Assembly (NCBI GenBank): GCA_030323885.1
Contig: CM059203.1
Span: forward strand, 3,162,001-3,226,000
Length of the DNA: 64,000 nucleotides
Direction: 5' to 3'
Source: Branchipolynoe longqiensis
Lineage: Eukaryota > Annelida > Polychaeta > Phyllodocida > Polynoidae
Positions 1-9,970 of this stretch are shown here, in pieces. The notes under the pieces are model-generated. The model ran no database searches and was not told the origin of the DNA. It saw only the letters and a program-made list of their open reading frames with translations. Both the position numbers and the translations under genes were made by a program. Numbering within the stretch: position 1 is the stretch's first letter; every line of letters begins with the position of its first letter.

Positions 1-303
1 CCTAGTTAGTCCCAGCAGACAGAGTACTGAGGGATGGACGAGTCCATTCCTAGTTAGTCCCAGCAGACAGAGTACTGAGGGATGGATGAGTCCATTCCTA
101 GTTAGTCCCAGCAGACAGAGTACTGAGGGATGGATGAGTCCATTCCTAGTTAGTCCCAGCAGACAGAGTACTGAGGGATGGACGAATCCACTCCTAGTTA
201 GTCCCAGCAGACAGAGTACTGAGGGATGGACGAGTCCATTCCTAGTTAGTCCCAGCAGACAGAGTACTGCAGGATGGACGAATCCACTCCTAGTTAGTCC
301 CAG
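1..303. repeat. 48-bp minisatellite, about 6.3 copies
   Basis: Copies begin at 1, 49, 97, 145, 193, 241 and 289, each starting CCTAGTTAGTCCCAGCAG, and differ by a few substitutions. The period is a multiple of three, so one plus-strand frame stays open and reads a 16-residue peptide period (MSPFLVSPSRQSTEGW). No upstream context or non-repeat coding flank is visible, so this is a satellite and not a gene. The array is cut by the window start, so its full size is unknown. Confidence 0.95.
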
Positions 304-364
304 ACCTTGTAGAACACCACCCACACAACACCCCAGGACAACATCCCCAGACAACATTACAAGA

Positions 365-720
365 CGACCAGACAGGATCGCCGAATGAGTTGAGCACCCG
401 TCTCCTGTTTTGAGAGATCAGGTGATCCGAAACCATGGGATTGTGGGTTTGAAACCTGGCTGAGTCAAAGCGATGACTTAAAAATTGATACTTGTTGCTT
501 CCTAGCCAGGGGCTCGGCATTATTACGATCGGGCAAGAACTGGTTGGCCCAGTGCCAGGATAATGGGACTGAATGGGATATCAGGTCATGGGACTGGCGG
601 CCTGGTCTCCCAGTGGGGCAGTACTGTAAAGTCGCCATGAGTGTGCACTATCACATGTCAGTGCCGGTCCTGATATGACCTTAGATGTTGCGAGCACGTA
701 AAACAAAAACAAACGCAACA
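365..720 (+). mobile_element. SINE-A copy, head subtype I
   Basis: tRNA-derived SINE. The head carries an A-box-like block (ATCGCCGAATGAGTTGAGC) and a degraded B-box (GGGTTTGAAACC). It is followed by the family body (GAGTCAAAC, GACTTAAAAATTGATACTTG, TGGGGCAGTACT, GTCCTGATATGACCTTAGATG) and a short CAAAAACAAA tail. It is full length at about 350 bp. The head contains a small insertion around the anticodon arm. Confidence 0.85.
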
Positions 721-734
721 GCCCAAGGCTAGTA

Positions 735-1278
735 ACCCCCCTGCCCCACGATACTTGGAAGGCTCTTTTAAGCGGTGAGTACCCCCCTAAACCACGAAAC
801 TTGGACAGCTCTTTTAAGCCATGAGTACCCCCCTCTACCCAACGATACTTGAATGGCTATTTTAAGCGGTGAGTACTCCCCCTACCACACGATACTTGGA
901 CAGCTCTTTTAAGCCATGAGTGCCCCCTCTACACAATGATACTTGAATGGCTCTTTTAATCTGTGAGTACCCGCCTACCCCATGATACTTGGCCGGCTCT
1001 TTTAAGCGGCGAGTGACCCCCCTTCCCCACAATACTTGGATGGCCAAGTATTGTGGGGTAGGGCTGTGAGTGCCCCCCCCCCCCTACCCAGCGATAATTG
1101 GATGGCTCCTTTAAGCCATGAGTGCCCCCCTACCCAGCGATACTTGAATGGCTCTTTTAATCTGTGAGTACCCCCCCCTACCCCATGATACTTGGACGGC
1201 TCTTTTAAGCCATGAGTGCCCCCCTACCCCACGATACTTGGATGGCTCCTTTAAGCCATGAGTACCCCCCTCAACCAG
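735..1278. repeat. degenerate ~55-60-bp minisatellite
   Basis: About nine units of the form CCCACGATACTTGGATGGCTCTTTTAAGC(C/G)(A/G)TGAGTACCCCCC, variable in length because of C-runs. Near 1,040 an inverted fragment (GGCCAAGTATTGTGGGGTAGGG) breaks the direct order. Short open frames across it on both strands are by-products. Confidence 0.85.
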
Positions 1279-1592
1279 CACCACCACGCCGTCCCGATCC
1301 ATTTCTCTGCGCACGCGCACACATCACGTTCTGCGCACGCGCACAGCTGCCAGTAGGGGTCGCGCGTTATGCGGGCATCCGTTTGTGGTTTGTTTTGGCG
1401 GTGTTTTTTCTGTGTTTTTCTGGGGGTGGGCGCGTTTAAATTTTGTCTTTTGTTTAAATTAAGTTTTTTTGTTTAAATTATGGTTTTTGTTTAAATTAAG
1501 TTTTTTTGTTTAATTATGTTTTTTGTTATTAAAGAAATTACGAAAAACAAATTAAATTAAAAGAAGAAAAAAAGGGGGTGGGGAAGAATAGA
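1279..1592. other. no gene seen; CpG-bearing then T-rich spacer
   Basis: The sequence from 1,279 to 1,440 has repeated GCGCACGCGCAC words. From 1,441 to 1,560 it is a T-rich tract of TTTGTTTAAATTAAG repeats of about 30 bp. I see no coding or RNA gene. Confidence 0.5.
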
Positions 1593-2056
1593 GACCAGAC
1601 GGGATGGCTGAATGAGTTGAGCGTCCGCCTCTCGTTTTGGTATGTCATGGGGTTCGAACCATGGTCGACTCAAACCAATGACTCAAAAATTGATACCCCC
1701 CCCCCCCCCCCAATAGCCGATGTCTACTTTTTGTGCTGGGGGGTTCGTGGGTTCGAACCCTAGTCGAGTCAAACCAATGACTTTAAAATTCATACTTGTC
1801 GCTTCCTAGCCTGGCGCTCGGCATTAATAGGATAGGGAAAGGACTGGTTGGCTCAGTGTCAGGATAATGTGACTGAGTGGGATATCAGGTCATAGTGCTG
1901 GCAACCTGGTCTCCCAATGGGGCAGCACTATATAGTCACCATGAGTGCGCACTGTCACAAGTTGGTACCCATCCTGACATGACCTTAGATGTTGCTAGGA
2001 TGTAAAACAATAACAAACAAACAAACAACATAGATGTTGCTAGGATATATAACCCC
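1593..2056 (+). mobile_element. SINE-A copy, chimeric with duplicated head
   Basis: A subtype-I head (GGGATGGCTGAATGAGTTGAGCG, B-box GGTTCGAACC) runs to GACTCAAAAATTGATAC. It is followed by a 17-base C run and then a second B-box region (GGTTCGAACCC plus GAGTCAAACC), from which the normal body continues to TGACCTTAGATGTTGC and an AACAAACAAACAAAC tail. A second short tail fragment lies at 2,031-2,056. The structure looks like two SINE copies fused through the C-rich linker. Confidence 0.8.
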
Positions 2057-2185
2057 AACCAACAATATGTAATACATTGGGAGTTGGCACACACCTGCTC
2101 ATTAACTATTAAAACACACGTAAATATTGCACTAGACTCAGTCATCTATTATAACCAGGCAATGACCCACTCAGGACCACTCTAG

Positions 2186-2292
2186 CCTGATGGGATGGCC
2201 AAATGAGTTAGAGCGTCCATCTCCCATGTTGGTAGATCGTGGGGTCGTCGGTTCGAACCCTGGTCGAGTCAAACCAATGACTTAAAAACTCC
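2186..2292 (+). mobile_element. SINE-A head fragment
   Basis: Only the tRNA-like head (GGGATGGCCAAATGAGTTAGAGCG, GGTTCGAACCC) and the first body block (GAGTCAAACCAATGACTTAAAAA) are present. It is truncated on the 3' side. Confidence 0.75.
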
Positions 2293-2364
2293 AACAACCA
2301 ACCAACCAGAAAAAAAAGGGGTGCACAGCCAGTCTGCAAAGCACCCCGGCCGTGGGGCAAGCAG

Positions 2365-2420
2365 GTAGAGTGTGTGTGTGTGTGTGTGGGGGGGGGTGAT
2401 GAGGGAGGGGGGGGGGGCGC
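2365..2420. repeat. GT microsatellite plus G-run
   Basis: (GT)n at about 2,370-2,388 is followed directly by interrupted poly-G tracts to 2,418. The G-tracts are potentially quadruplex-forming. Confidence 0.85.
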
Positions 2421-2632
2421 ATCCAGGCACTGGCATCGGATATCCAGGCCCGACTACCACTAGCGACTCAGCTAACCGTGTCATTTTGTACTCTTTGTGG
2501 GTTTTTATTTGGCATAATTTACTTTTGATGTTTTTTGTTGATTTAGACTGGTTTTATTTTGTAGGGCACCGCGCCTAGTCTAGACTTTGAGACCCTCGGG
2601 CCTTAGGTTTCATATCAGGCAATACCTGCTTA

Positions 2633-2986
2633 ATGCATGGGGTTATATATTATAAACATAGCAGAAATACATTACCAAGAGATTATGGATATTGTAAAGA
2701 AGTTCTTAGAAAAATTAAAAATAAGAAAAGCTTGTTTGCCACTATACAGACAAAGAAACTTATTTATTTTGGCCACATCATTCGTCAGAGTTCAATATAC
2801 CGTACATTGTTGGAAGGGAAGGTGAATGGCAGCAGAGGGAGAGGGAGACCAAGAACATCATGGTTTACAAATATTTCACAGTGGACAGACTTGAATTATT
2901 CACAGTCTATCAGAACAGCACACCATCGGGACAAGTGGAGAACCATTGCATCCAACCCTCGACTAGAGGACGGAACTATTGATTGA
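2633..2986 (+). pseudogene. LINE ORF2 C-terminal fragment (non-LTR retrotransposon)
   Basis: The 117-residue frame carries the C-terminal signature of endonuclease/reverse-transcriptase LINE polyproteins: a KKLIYFGHIIR-type block (about residues 41-51), GSRGRGRPRTSW (about 67-78) and a terminal DRDKWR-like 'RDKWRTIASNP' block before the stop. The catalytic RT palm is absent, so only the 3' end was inserted, as expected from 5'-truncated target-primed integration. The Met is arbitrary because no upstream homology is visible. After the stop, an ATAAATATAGAATAAAT tail leads into the AT-rich array at 3.0-3.5 kb. I would place it among RTE/CR1-like LINEs but cannot fix the clade. Confidence 0.8.
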
Positions 2987-2989
2987 TTG

Positions 2990-3480
2990 AAATGTAATAT
3001 AGAATAAATATAGAATAAATTATAACAAATTTATAATAAATATAGTGTCAATATAATACGATATCTTACATACATATCATAGATAAACCTTGTTTTATTT
3101 AATGACACCTCTACAGCGCATTGATTTTTATCATCAGCTATTGAATGTTAAAGTACATACATCATTGACATCAATCAATCAATGGATGCCGTCTTCTCGA
3201 TACTACTGATAAAATTATACATGTATTATAGATATATTATGTATATATTATAGAGTTATTGTAGATATACTTCATATATAATAGATATATTATAATATAT
3301 TATAGATATACTATAGATAAACTACAGATATATAGTTTGTTATATAATATATATATAGATATATTGCAGATATATTACAAATATAGCATAGATATGGCAT
3401 AGATAATAAAAGAGATATATAGGATAGACATATTGCATGAATCATAGGTACATTATAGATACACTGTATATATATTAGAG
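2990..3480. repeat. AT-rich TATAGATATATT array
   Basis: Loose repeats of ATAGATATATTATAGATA about 10-20 bp long run from directly behind the LINE stop codon to 3,480. They are interrupted at about 3,090-3,185 by a SINE-B-like 3' fragment. The position suggests expansion from the LINE tail (inference). Confidence 0.7.
3088..3185 (-). mobile_element. SINE-B 3' fragment
   Basis: Reverse complement of the SINE-B end: TTGTTTTATTTAATGACACC, then GAGCGCATTGATTTTTATCATC and an 'AGCTATTGAATGTTAAAG' block matching the family's 'TTTGATGTCCAATAGCCGATG' region on the other strand. The 5' part is missing. Confidence 0.6.
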
Positions 3481-3489
3481 AAATGGTAT

Positions 3490-3708
3490 ATATATATTTA
3501 TTTTTATTTTTATTGAGGCGGTATTTATACTGTCCATATCATATAAGCCCGGCTACCCAGGTTTGTTTTCAATGCTGGCCAGTTGTAGTGTTGGTGTTAT
3601 CTTACCACACAGTAGCTGCTGATAAGTTATTTGATTGCCTGCATTTCAGTAGCCGATATATAACTGGTTGGTATGGTTAGTAGCCTATGTTAGTTTTTTT
3701 GGATTTTC
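3490..3708 (-). mobile_element. dispersed ~200-bp repeat, second copy of the 12.64-12.86 kb element
   Basis: This stretch is the reverse complement of 12,643-12,840. Shared blocks include TTATTGAGGC(T/G)GTATTTATACTG, TTTTCAATGCTGGCCAG, GCTGCTGATAAGTTATTTGA and AGTAGCCTATGTTAGTTTTTTT. The 12.8-kb copy ends in poly-A, so on that reading this copy is a minus-strand retroposed 3' end. No coding sequence is seen. Confidence 0.75.
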
Positions 3709-3939
3709 TTATATATGTATATACATAGATATACTATAGCTATATTGATTTGATTGTATTGGAGTTTGATTTAACCATAAATATGTACTAGTAGTAGTAG
3801 CAAGGTAATATATATATATATAGAAATATATGATAAATATACAAATACATTATTAATTCAATATTATATTATATAAACGTAACTTAAATATATTATAAAT
3901 ACATTATATATTTGTATGAAATAAAATTATACTTAGCAA

Positions 3940-4080
3940 ACAGTCCATCCCGGCTAAATAAGTGGAAACCTCTTTTCTGTGTGGCAGGTCATAAGGTTCA
4001 ATTCCCCGCAGAGTCAAACCAATGACTTATAACACTGGTACGGTACCTATGGCACCCTTTCCTGGCATTCAGTGTCACTA
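3940..4080 (+). mobile_element. diverged SINE-A-like head
   Basis: A tRNA-like segment (GGCTAAATAAGTGGAAAC, GGTTCAATTCCCCGC) is followed by the SINE-A block GAGTCAAACCAATGACTTAT. The rest of the body is unrecognisable. Older or different subfamily. Confidence 0.5.
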
Positions 4081-4086
4081 GAGCAG

Positions 4087-4343
4087 GGGAATGGAATAAA
4101 ACTAGACATCCCCATTTAAAATTACCCTGACTCTGGCTATGGCTCAAACACTAGTCTGAGTGCCTAGATTTGTCTAAATCTAAATACACATGGCATGCGA
4201 GCAACTGGCCTTTGATGACGCTGTAATAAATACAGAGCGGTGGAAATCACAATTGGCATGGGGGATCGAACCACCAACCTTCAGATTAGGAGTCTGACCC
4301 AGACAAAAGTCAGACACTCTAACCACTGCGCCACACAGATGCG
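4087..4343 (-). mobile_element. SINE-D copy with variant tail
   Basis: Reverse complement of a tRNA-derived SINE. The head is at the right end (CAGACACTCTAACCACTGCG is the complement of the A-box side; GATCGAACCACC is the complement of the B-box). The body is CAACTGGCCTTTGATGACGCTG and GCGGTGGAAATC. The left side ends with CTGACTCTGGCTATGGCTC and TAAATCTAAAT, a tail not present in the 46.4-kb copy but found alone at 53.5 kb. Two SINE-D subfamilies are therefore implied. Confidence 0.8.
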
Positions 4344-4499
4344 AAATGAAAAGCTGAAGGTGCCTGGTACTGGTACTGGTAGACAGACTTGCCTGGTGAC
4401 TGGTAACCATGGTAACGGGTTCATGAAGTGGGCTTCACAGTCAGACAGTGAGTGAGGAGCTGGTTTGAGTGATCAATGGGTAGCTCAGCCAATCAGAGC

Positions 4500-5390
4500 G
4501 TGAGGACGGACTGGAGGGGGAGGAGGGGTGGTGTGAGGAGGTGGTGTAGGGTAGGGGTATGGTGTGAGGAGGGGGTGTGTGGGTAGGGGTATGGAGTGAG
4601 GAGGGGTGGGGGGTAGGGGTAGGGGTGAGGAGGGTTTGGGGATAGGGGTGGTGTGAGGTAGGGTGTGGTGTGAGGAGGGGGTGGGGGGAAGGGGTGGTGT
4701 GAGGAGTGAGGAGGGCGTATATGGGAAGGGGTCTGGTGTTAGGACAGGGTGTGGGGGTAGGGGTGTGATGTGAAGGAGGGGTGTGGGTAGGGGTGGTCTG
4801 AGGAGGGGGTGTGGGGTTGTTAGGGGGAGGGTGTGTGTGGAAGAGGGGGGTGGGGGTAGGGTGTGGGTGTTTGAGGAGGGGTGGGGGTAAGGGTGTGGTG
4901 ATAGGAGGAGTTGAGGTAGGGGTGTGGTGAGCACGGGGTGGGGAGGTTTGGTTTGAGGGGAGTGTAAGGGTAGGGGTGTGGTGTGAGGATGGGGTGTGGG
5001 TTACGTGTGTGGTGTGAGGAGGGTGTGTGGGGGTTGGGGTGGTTTGATGGGAGGGGATGAGGGAATGAAGGATGAGGGAATGAGGGATGAGGGAATGAGG
5101 GGATGAGGTGAATGGGTGAGGGGCGAGGAGAGTGAGAGGGTGAGGGGATATGTGAGGAGAGGGAGTGAGGGCATATGGTGAGGGGAGAGGGGGAGGGAAG
5201 AGGGGAGGGGAGGGGAGGGCATGAGGGGATGAGGGTAGGGGGAGAGGATGAGGGAAGGGATGAGAGAAGGGGTGAGGGAGGAGGGGAGGGAGGAGGCGGG
5301 GAGGGAGTGGGAGGAGGGGATGGGGAGGGGGAAGGGGAGGAGAAGGGGGAGGGAAGGAGATGACGAGGGGACAAGTGAGAAGGGGGTAAG
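4500..5390. repeat. G-rich purine-biased minisatellite
   Basis: Degenerate units of about 20-40 bp (GGTGTGAGGAGGGGGTGTGGGTAGGGGTA) grade into (GAGGGAATGAGGGATGA)n at 5.05-5.12 kb and (GGAGGGGA)n at 5.18-5.38 kb. Strong purine strand bias removes stops from the complement, giving spurious proline-rich frames of up to 184 residues. Quadruplex or triplex potential is high. Confidence 0.9.
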
Positions 5391-5391
5391 G

Positions 5392-5521
5392 AAGAGTAGC
5401 CTATGTGGCGGCAGCGGGCTCCCTCAAAAGAAATATATCAGAATGACCATATGTTTGACGTCCAATAGCCAATGATGAAAATCAATGCGCTCTAGGGGCG
5501 TCATTAAATAAAACAAACTTC
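5392..5521 (+). mobile_element. SINE-B 3' half
   Basis: AGCCTATGTGGCGGCAGCGGG, TGTTTGACGTCCAATAGCC, ATCAATGCGCTCTAG and GTCATTAAATAAAACAAAC match the 3' half of the copies at 17.7 and 60.6 kb. The tRNA head is absent. It runs directly into a (TA)n(CA)n tract. Confidence 0.85.
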
Positions 5522-5525
5522 TTAC

Positions 5526-5558
<33 letters not shown>

Positions 5559-5560
5559 GA
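5522..5560. repeat. (TA)n(CA)n microsatellite
   Basis: A TATATATA run followed by CACACACA directly behind the SINE-B tail. It is a likely microsatellite seeded at the SINE 3' end. Confidence 0.9.
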
Positions 5561-6055
5561 GTACATGCAGTCATGACATGGAAACTAGTGTCTTACAGGT
5601 GCAAACAAGGGCAATGTTGTGAACAGTACTCGAACCCCCATTTATGCCATTCCGGGACTAGCCATTAGGCCATTCTAACCATTACACTACCTCGGCTCCT
5701 AGGTGAAATCACCCTATCCATCCCAACCTGTCTATGCAGCTCCTTGCCTGCGAGGTCAATGCAGACTACTACACTTGTCCATGAATCCTTTAAATGGTTT
5801 ACGTCCACGTGATGCTTAACGCTTACAATTAGACGCATACCGGCAATTCACTTACATAATACATAATACATAACACAGGACAGATTCACCAATTATGCAG
5901 GATCCTGGTCATGGAACCAGTGTTGTGGGTGGGTGAGACAAACAAAGAGAACATAGCGCCTTGAACGCGACTGAAATTGACACTTCCGCTATTCCGCATC
6001 TGAACCATTACGCTAGCTGGGCTCCCTAATGCAATCACCCTATCCACACTTAGCT
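5553..6055 (-). mobile_element. SINE-C, two diverged tandem units
   Basis: Two complement-strand tRNA-like heads are present (CATTCTAACCATTACACTACC at about 5,673 and CTGAACCATTACGCTAGCTGGGC at about 6,003). They are separated by the family body: GGTCAATGCAGACTACTACAC, TTACGTCCACGTGATGC, ACATAATACATAATACATAA and CAGGATCCTGGTCATGG. They are old, with many substitutions relative to the 58-59 kb units. Confidence 0.75.
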
Positions 6056-6086
6056 GTCCATGTGGATCCTTGTCTGTTTGGTCAAG

Positions 6087-6432
6087 GTTTTGTTTGTTTG
6101 TTGTTGTTTTACATCCTAGCAACATCTAAGGTCATATCAGGATGGGTACCGACTTGTGACAGTACGCACTCATGGCGACTTTATAGTGCTGCCCCACATG
6201 GAAGACCAGGCTGCCAACACCATGACCTGATATTCCACTCAGTCACATTATCCTGAAACTGAGCCAACCAGTTCTTGCCCTATCCTAATAATGCCGAGTG
6301 CTAGGCTAGGAATCGAAAAGTATCAATTTTTAAGTCATTGGTTTGACTCGACCAGGGTTCGAACCCACGCCCCCATGATCTACCAACACGGGAGACGGAT
6401 GCTCTAACACATTCGGCCATCCCGTCTGGTCA
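6087..6432 (-). mobile_element. SINE-A copy, subtype I
   Basis: Full-length reverse complement: the tail TTTGTTTGTTGTTGTTTTAC is at the left, the body is CAACATCTAAGGTCATATCA, and the head ends in GGGTTCGAACCC then TCGGCCATCCCGTCTGGTC. Length is about 345 bp. The B-box complement is intact. Confidence 0.9.
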
Positions 6433-6536
6433 TTTGGTCAAGGTAGACTACTAGTGGAATGTATGTTTCGTAGAGAACACTCACTAGCAGGAGCCATTCT
6501 AACGTGCTGCCCAGTAAAACTACAGTATTTCAGATG

Positions 6537-6851
6537 TCAGGGTTGAAAGTGGTCTCTGGGAAAGAAAGCGGAAATGCTGATATTCTCCCATAGGTTTACC
6601 ATTGTCAGGCAATCGCGGAAAATTCCCAGAAGTCGGGTTTCATATATATTGGTATACGTCGATAGTGCTGCACCATTTGAAGCATGTATTAGTAACGTAT
6701 GCTGATAGTGCTGTGGCGCTTGGAGCATTTATTAATATGTACGCTGATAGTGCTGTGGAGTCTGCACCACATATTAGTATACGCTGATGGTGCTGTGGGA
6801 TTGACAAATCCCGGAAATCCACGGAATCGCGGAGATCTTTCATCCCTGATA
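6537..6851. mobile_element. candidate MITE with internal ~60-bp repeats
   Basis: The ends are imperfect inverted repeats: TGTCAGGGTTGAAAG at the left, CTTTCATCCCTGATA at the right. The interior repeats GCTGATAGTGCTGTGG four times at about 60-bp spacing (about 6,660-6,800), with CATATTAGTATACGCTGAT blocks. I see no coding capacity and no clear target-site duplication, so the element limits are tentative. Confidence 0.5.
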
Positions 6852-7853
6852 TGGGTAGAGGGTAGTGAGGGCAGGTGAGAGGGAAAAGGAAAAGCAGAAT
6901 TGAGGGAGGAGGGATAGGGGAGGTGGAGAGGGGAGGTGGTTAGAGGGTAGTGAGGGCAGGTGGGTGGGGGTCAAAAGGAACAGCAGAATTGAGGGAGGAG
7001 GGTAGAGGGTAGTTGGAGTGGGTGAGGGTTAAAAGGAAGAGCAGAATTATGGGAGGAGGGAGAGAGGAGGTGGGTAGAGGGTAGTTGGAGTGGGTAAGGA
7101 TACTGGGGGTTGGTAGAGGGTAGGGGGTTGGTAAGGGTAGTGGGGGTGGGTGGAGGGTATGGGATGGGTAGAGGGTTTTGTGGGGTGGGTAGGGGTATTG
7201 GTGTGAGTGGAGGTGGAGGGGTGGGTAGAGGGTAGTTGGGGTGGGTAGAGGGTAGTTGGTGGGTGAGGGTAGTGGGATGGCTGGAGGGTAGGGTGGTGGT
7301 GGAGGGTAGTGGGTGGGTAGAGGGTAGCGGGGTGGGTAGAGTTATGGGGGTGGGTAGAGGGTATTGGTGGTGAGTGAGGTAAGGGGTGGGTAGAGGTAGT
7401 GGGCGTGGTAGAGAGTAGTTGGGGTGGGTGGAGGTAGTCGGGTGGGTAGAGGTTGGCGGGGGTGGGTAGTGAGTAGTGGGGTTGGGTAGAGGGTACTGGG
7501 GGTGGGTGGAGGGTAGTGGGGCTGGGTGGAGGGTAGTGGGCGTGGGTGGAGGGTAGTGGTGGTGGGTAGAGGGTAGTGGGCGTGGGTGAAGGGTACTGGG
7601 GTCGGTGGAGGGTAGTGGTGGTGGGTAGAGGGTAGTGGGGGTGGGTGGAGGGTACTGGCGGTGGGTAGAGGGTACTGGCGGTGGGTAGAGGGTACTGGGG
7701 TGGTTAGAGGGTACTGGCGGTGGTTAGAGGGTACTGGCGGTGGGTGCGGGTAGGTGAGATCAGCAGGGGCCGACAGAGGTGAGATGACGGTGCGAGGGGA
7801 GGGAGTTGGGGTTGGGGTTGGAGGCGGGGGGGGGGGGGGGGGGGGGGGGGGGG
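6852..7853. repeat. G-rich ~25-bp minisatellite ending in a 28-base G run
   Basis: Units of the form GGGTAGAGGGTAGTGGGGGTGG repeat for about 1 kb with many length variants. The last 28 bases (7,826-7,853) are uninterrupted G. It is a very strong quadruplex candidate, and a likely assembly or sequencing trouble spot. Confidence 0.95.
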
Positions 7854-7969
7854 AGTCTCAGGTGGTCTCATGTGGCCTTTATGTTTCTCTGGTCGCGATT
7901 ATTATGGGATGGGAAGGTGACATCTATTGCCCAGCCCATAATAATCACTAATTTGCACCTGCCCCACAG

Positions 7970-8148
7970 GAAGTACCCTCCTCCTCCCCTCACCCCCTCC
8001 CCTCACCCTCTCTCCCCTCCCGCTACCCCCTGTCCGCCTCTCCCTCCTCCTCATGTCCCCCCCCTCTCCCTCCCAATCCCCTCCCCCTCAGTCTACCCTT
8101 CCCTCTCCCCCCTCCCCCCTCGCCAACCCCCCCCCCCCTTCCTTCTTC
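7970..8148. repeat. C-rich pyrimidine tract
   Basis: (CCCCTCCC)n with a 10-base C run near 8,128-8,138. It is the strand-switched counterpart of the G-rich array 120 bp upstream. Confidence 0.9.
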
Positions 8149-8503
8149 ATACAATGCCTGACTGCTGAACTCTGTTCTCTGAACACGCTCCTGAGTCTTC
8201 CTGCTTGTAGCAAAGACTGACCTATTTTATTTGTTTCTTTTCTTCTCACCTCTTTTCCCCCCATATTTGTATTGCAGTTAAATATTTTTTTAATGTCAGC
8301 ACCGAGGTGCTGGTCTTTCAGCCTCAGCAATTATCGTGCATAAGAACTATTTATAGATGAGATGATGAGACGGTATGAACAATATAGACAATTACATGCA
8401 TTACAAATATAACGGGGATCTTATTTTGTATCTGTAGACTGGAGAATAGCCATTTACCTTTAGCCGATATCAGTGATTTACTGATCATACTTGTGATTTA
8501 CTG

Positions 8504-9095
8504 ATCATACGCATTGATGCTGAAATACAGAGGGGGATGGCCAAGGCTAGCTCATCTTTCGGCCAACTACGCAAGAGACTCTGGAACAACCACCACGTGT
8601 CCATGCGGGTCAAAGGCAAGATCAACCGTGCAATCATGCTATCCACCCTACTATATGGAGCTGAGGCCTGGACAGTGTATAGACGACAGGTGAAAAAGCT
8701 GCATGCCTTCATGATGCGACATCTGCATTCAATCATGACGCTAACCTGGAAGGACAAAGTGACAAATAAGGAAATACTCGAACGGACGGGGCTGCCCTCT
8801 ATGGAAGATCTTCCGATCAAAAAGAATCTCCGGTGGACTGGACACCTCATGAGGATGTCATCAGACCGGCTACCAAAGCAGATCCTCTATTCTCAACAGT
8901 CTTCTGGTTACAGAAAGAGAGGGCGCCCGCATCTCTGGTTCAAGGATACCATCAAGAGAAACCTGAAGCTGAGAGACATTAAGACCGACTCATGGACATC
9001 ACTCTCACAGCAGAGAGGTACATGGAGAGTGGCAGTCAAGTAATGAAAGCAGTCTTTGTCGCATCGGGACTCACAGCATGATGATGATGACTTGT
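8504..9095 (+). pseudogene. LINE ORF2 C-terminal fragment with (ATG)n-type 3' tail
   Basis: An open frame (8,537-9,043; 168 residues from its first Met) matches the post-RT C-terminal region of non-LTR retrotransposons: LLYGAEAW (about residues 38-45), the RRQVKKLHAF and MRHLHSIM blocks, WKDKVTNKEIL (72-82), LRWTGHLMRM (98-107), RKRGRP (125-130) and a final tryptophan block. Homology continues upstream of the Met in frame (RIDAEIQRG, from about 8,507), so the Met is not a true start. No RT palm is present, so the copy is 5'-truncated. After the stop come CTTTGTCGCATCGGGACTC and GATGATGATGA, the same tail as the copy at 30.5 kb. Confidence 0.85.
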
Positions 9096-9103
9096 GAGGA
9101 GAC

Positions 9104-9254
9104 TTTGAAGTTGCATAGTCGATGAAAACATCAAATCTTTTGTAACCAAAATAATTATCTAGATTTGAATCTACATATCTAACTTAGATACTGGTGCACT
9201 TATTAAAATGTTTACCACAAGGAAGGACTACTGAGTCAATTTAATAGAATCTGT
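9104..9254 (+). mobile_element. truncated copy of the TTAA MITE family (M7/M9 type)
   Basis: Matches the left half of the 61.5-kb element: GTTGCATAGTCGATGAAA, CAAAATAATTATCTAGATTTG, ATATCTAACTTAGATACTG and TGAGTCAATTTAATAGAA. The right terminus is missing, replaced by SINE tails. Confidence 0.75.
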
Positions 9255-9580
9255 TACAACATGTTATTAGGACATGAACCCCAATCAACCAGTAACCCAT
9301 TTGACTAGATATGTGCACTACCTCAATTCAGTATCCATCCTGATAGGACCTCATATGTTGTTCGTGCATAAACCCCAATCAAGCAGTAACACATTCAGAA
9401 AATATGTATACATCCTGATAGGAGCTCAGATGTTGTTAGTATTTAAAACCCCCATCAACCAGTAACACATTTACAAGATAGGTGTGCTAGCACAGGGTAA
9501 GTAAGTGTGCATCCTGATAGGACCTCTGATGTTAGTACATAAAACCCCAATCAGTCCATCAACCAACCAATCAAACACAC
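9255..9580 (+). repeat. tandem SINE-A tails, about four units
   Basis: Units of about 70 bp each contain ATCCTGATAGGACCTC(A)GATGTTGT and AAACCCCAATCAACCAGTAACACATT. They correspond to the last about 60 bp of SINE-A without head or body, amplified in tandem immediately upstream of a SINE-A copy. Confidence 0.75.
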
Positions 9581-9900
9581 CGGACGCGGCGGCCGAATCG
9601 GTAGAGTGTAGGCTTCCCATGCGAAAGATCGGGAGTTTGAATCCCAGCCGAGTCAAACCGATGACTTCTAAAATTGATACTTGTCACTACCTAGCCTGGT
9701 ACTCAACATTAATAGAATAGGACAAGGACTTTGGTTAGCTCAGTGTCAGAATAATGTGACTGAGTGGGATATCAGGTCATGGTGTTGCCAGCCTGGTCTA
9801 CCAGTGGGGCAGCATTATAAAGTCACCATGAGTGCGCACTGTCACAACTCGGTACCCATCCTGATATGACCTCAGATGTTGTCAGAACGTAATGCTCCAC
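9581..9900 (+). mobile_element. SINE-A copy, head subtype II
   Basis: The head differs from subtype I: GCGGCGGCCGAATCGGTAGAG as A-box region and GGGAGTTTGAATCCCAGCC as B-box. The body after GAGTCAAACC is the same as in other SINE-A copies. Nearly full length. Confidence 0.88.
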
Positions 9901-9970
9901 CACCCAACCAAGCAACCAACCTCAGATGTTAGTACATCAAACCCCAATCAGTCCATCAACCAACCAATCA

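Noticed and set aside
86..388. 100-codon frame with 16-residue repeats
   Set aside because: It is a 48-bp minisatellite whose length is a multiple of three; it terminates in ordinary sequence with no conserved domain and there is no evidence of a gene.
4820..5374. 184-codon proline-rich frame on the minus strand
   Set aside because: It is the complement of a G-rich purine array, with no start context or domain.
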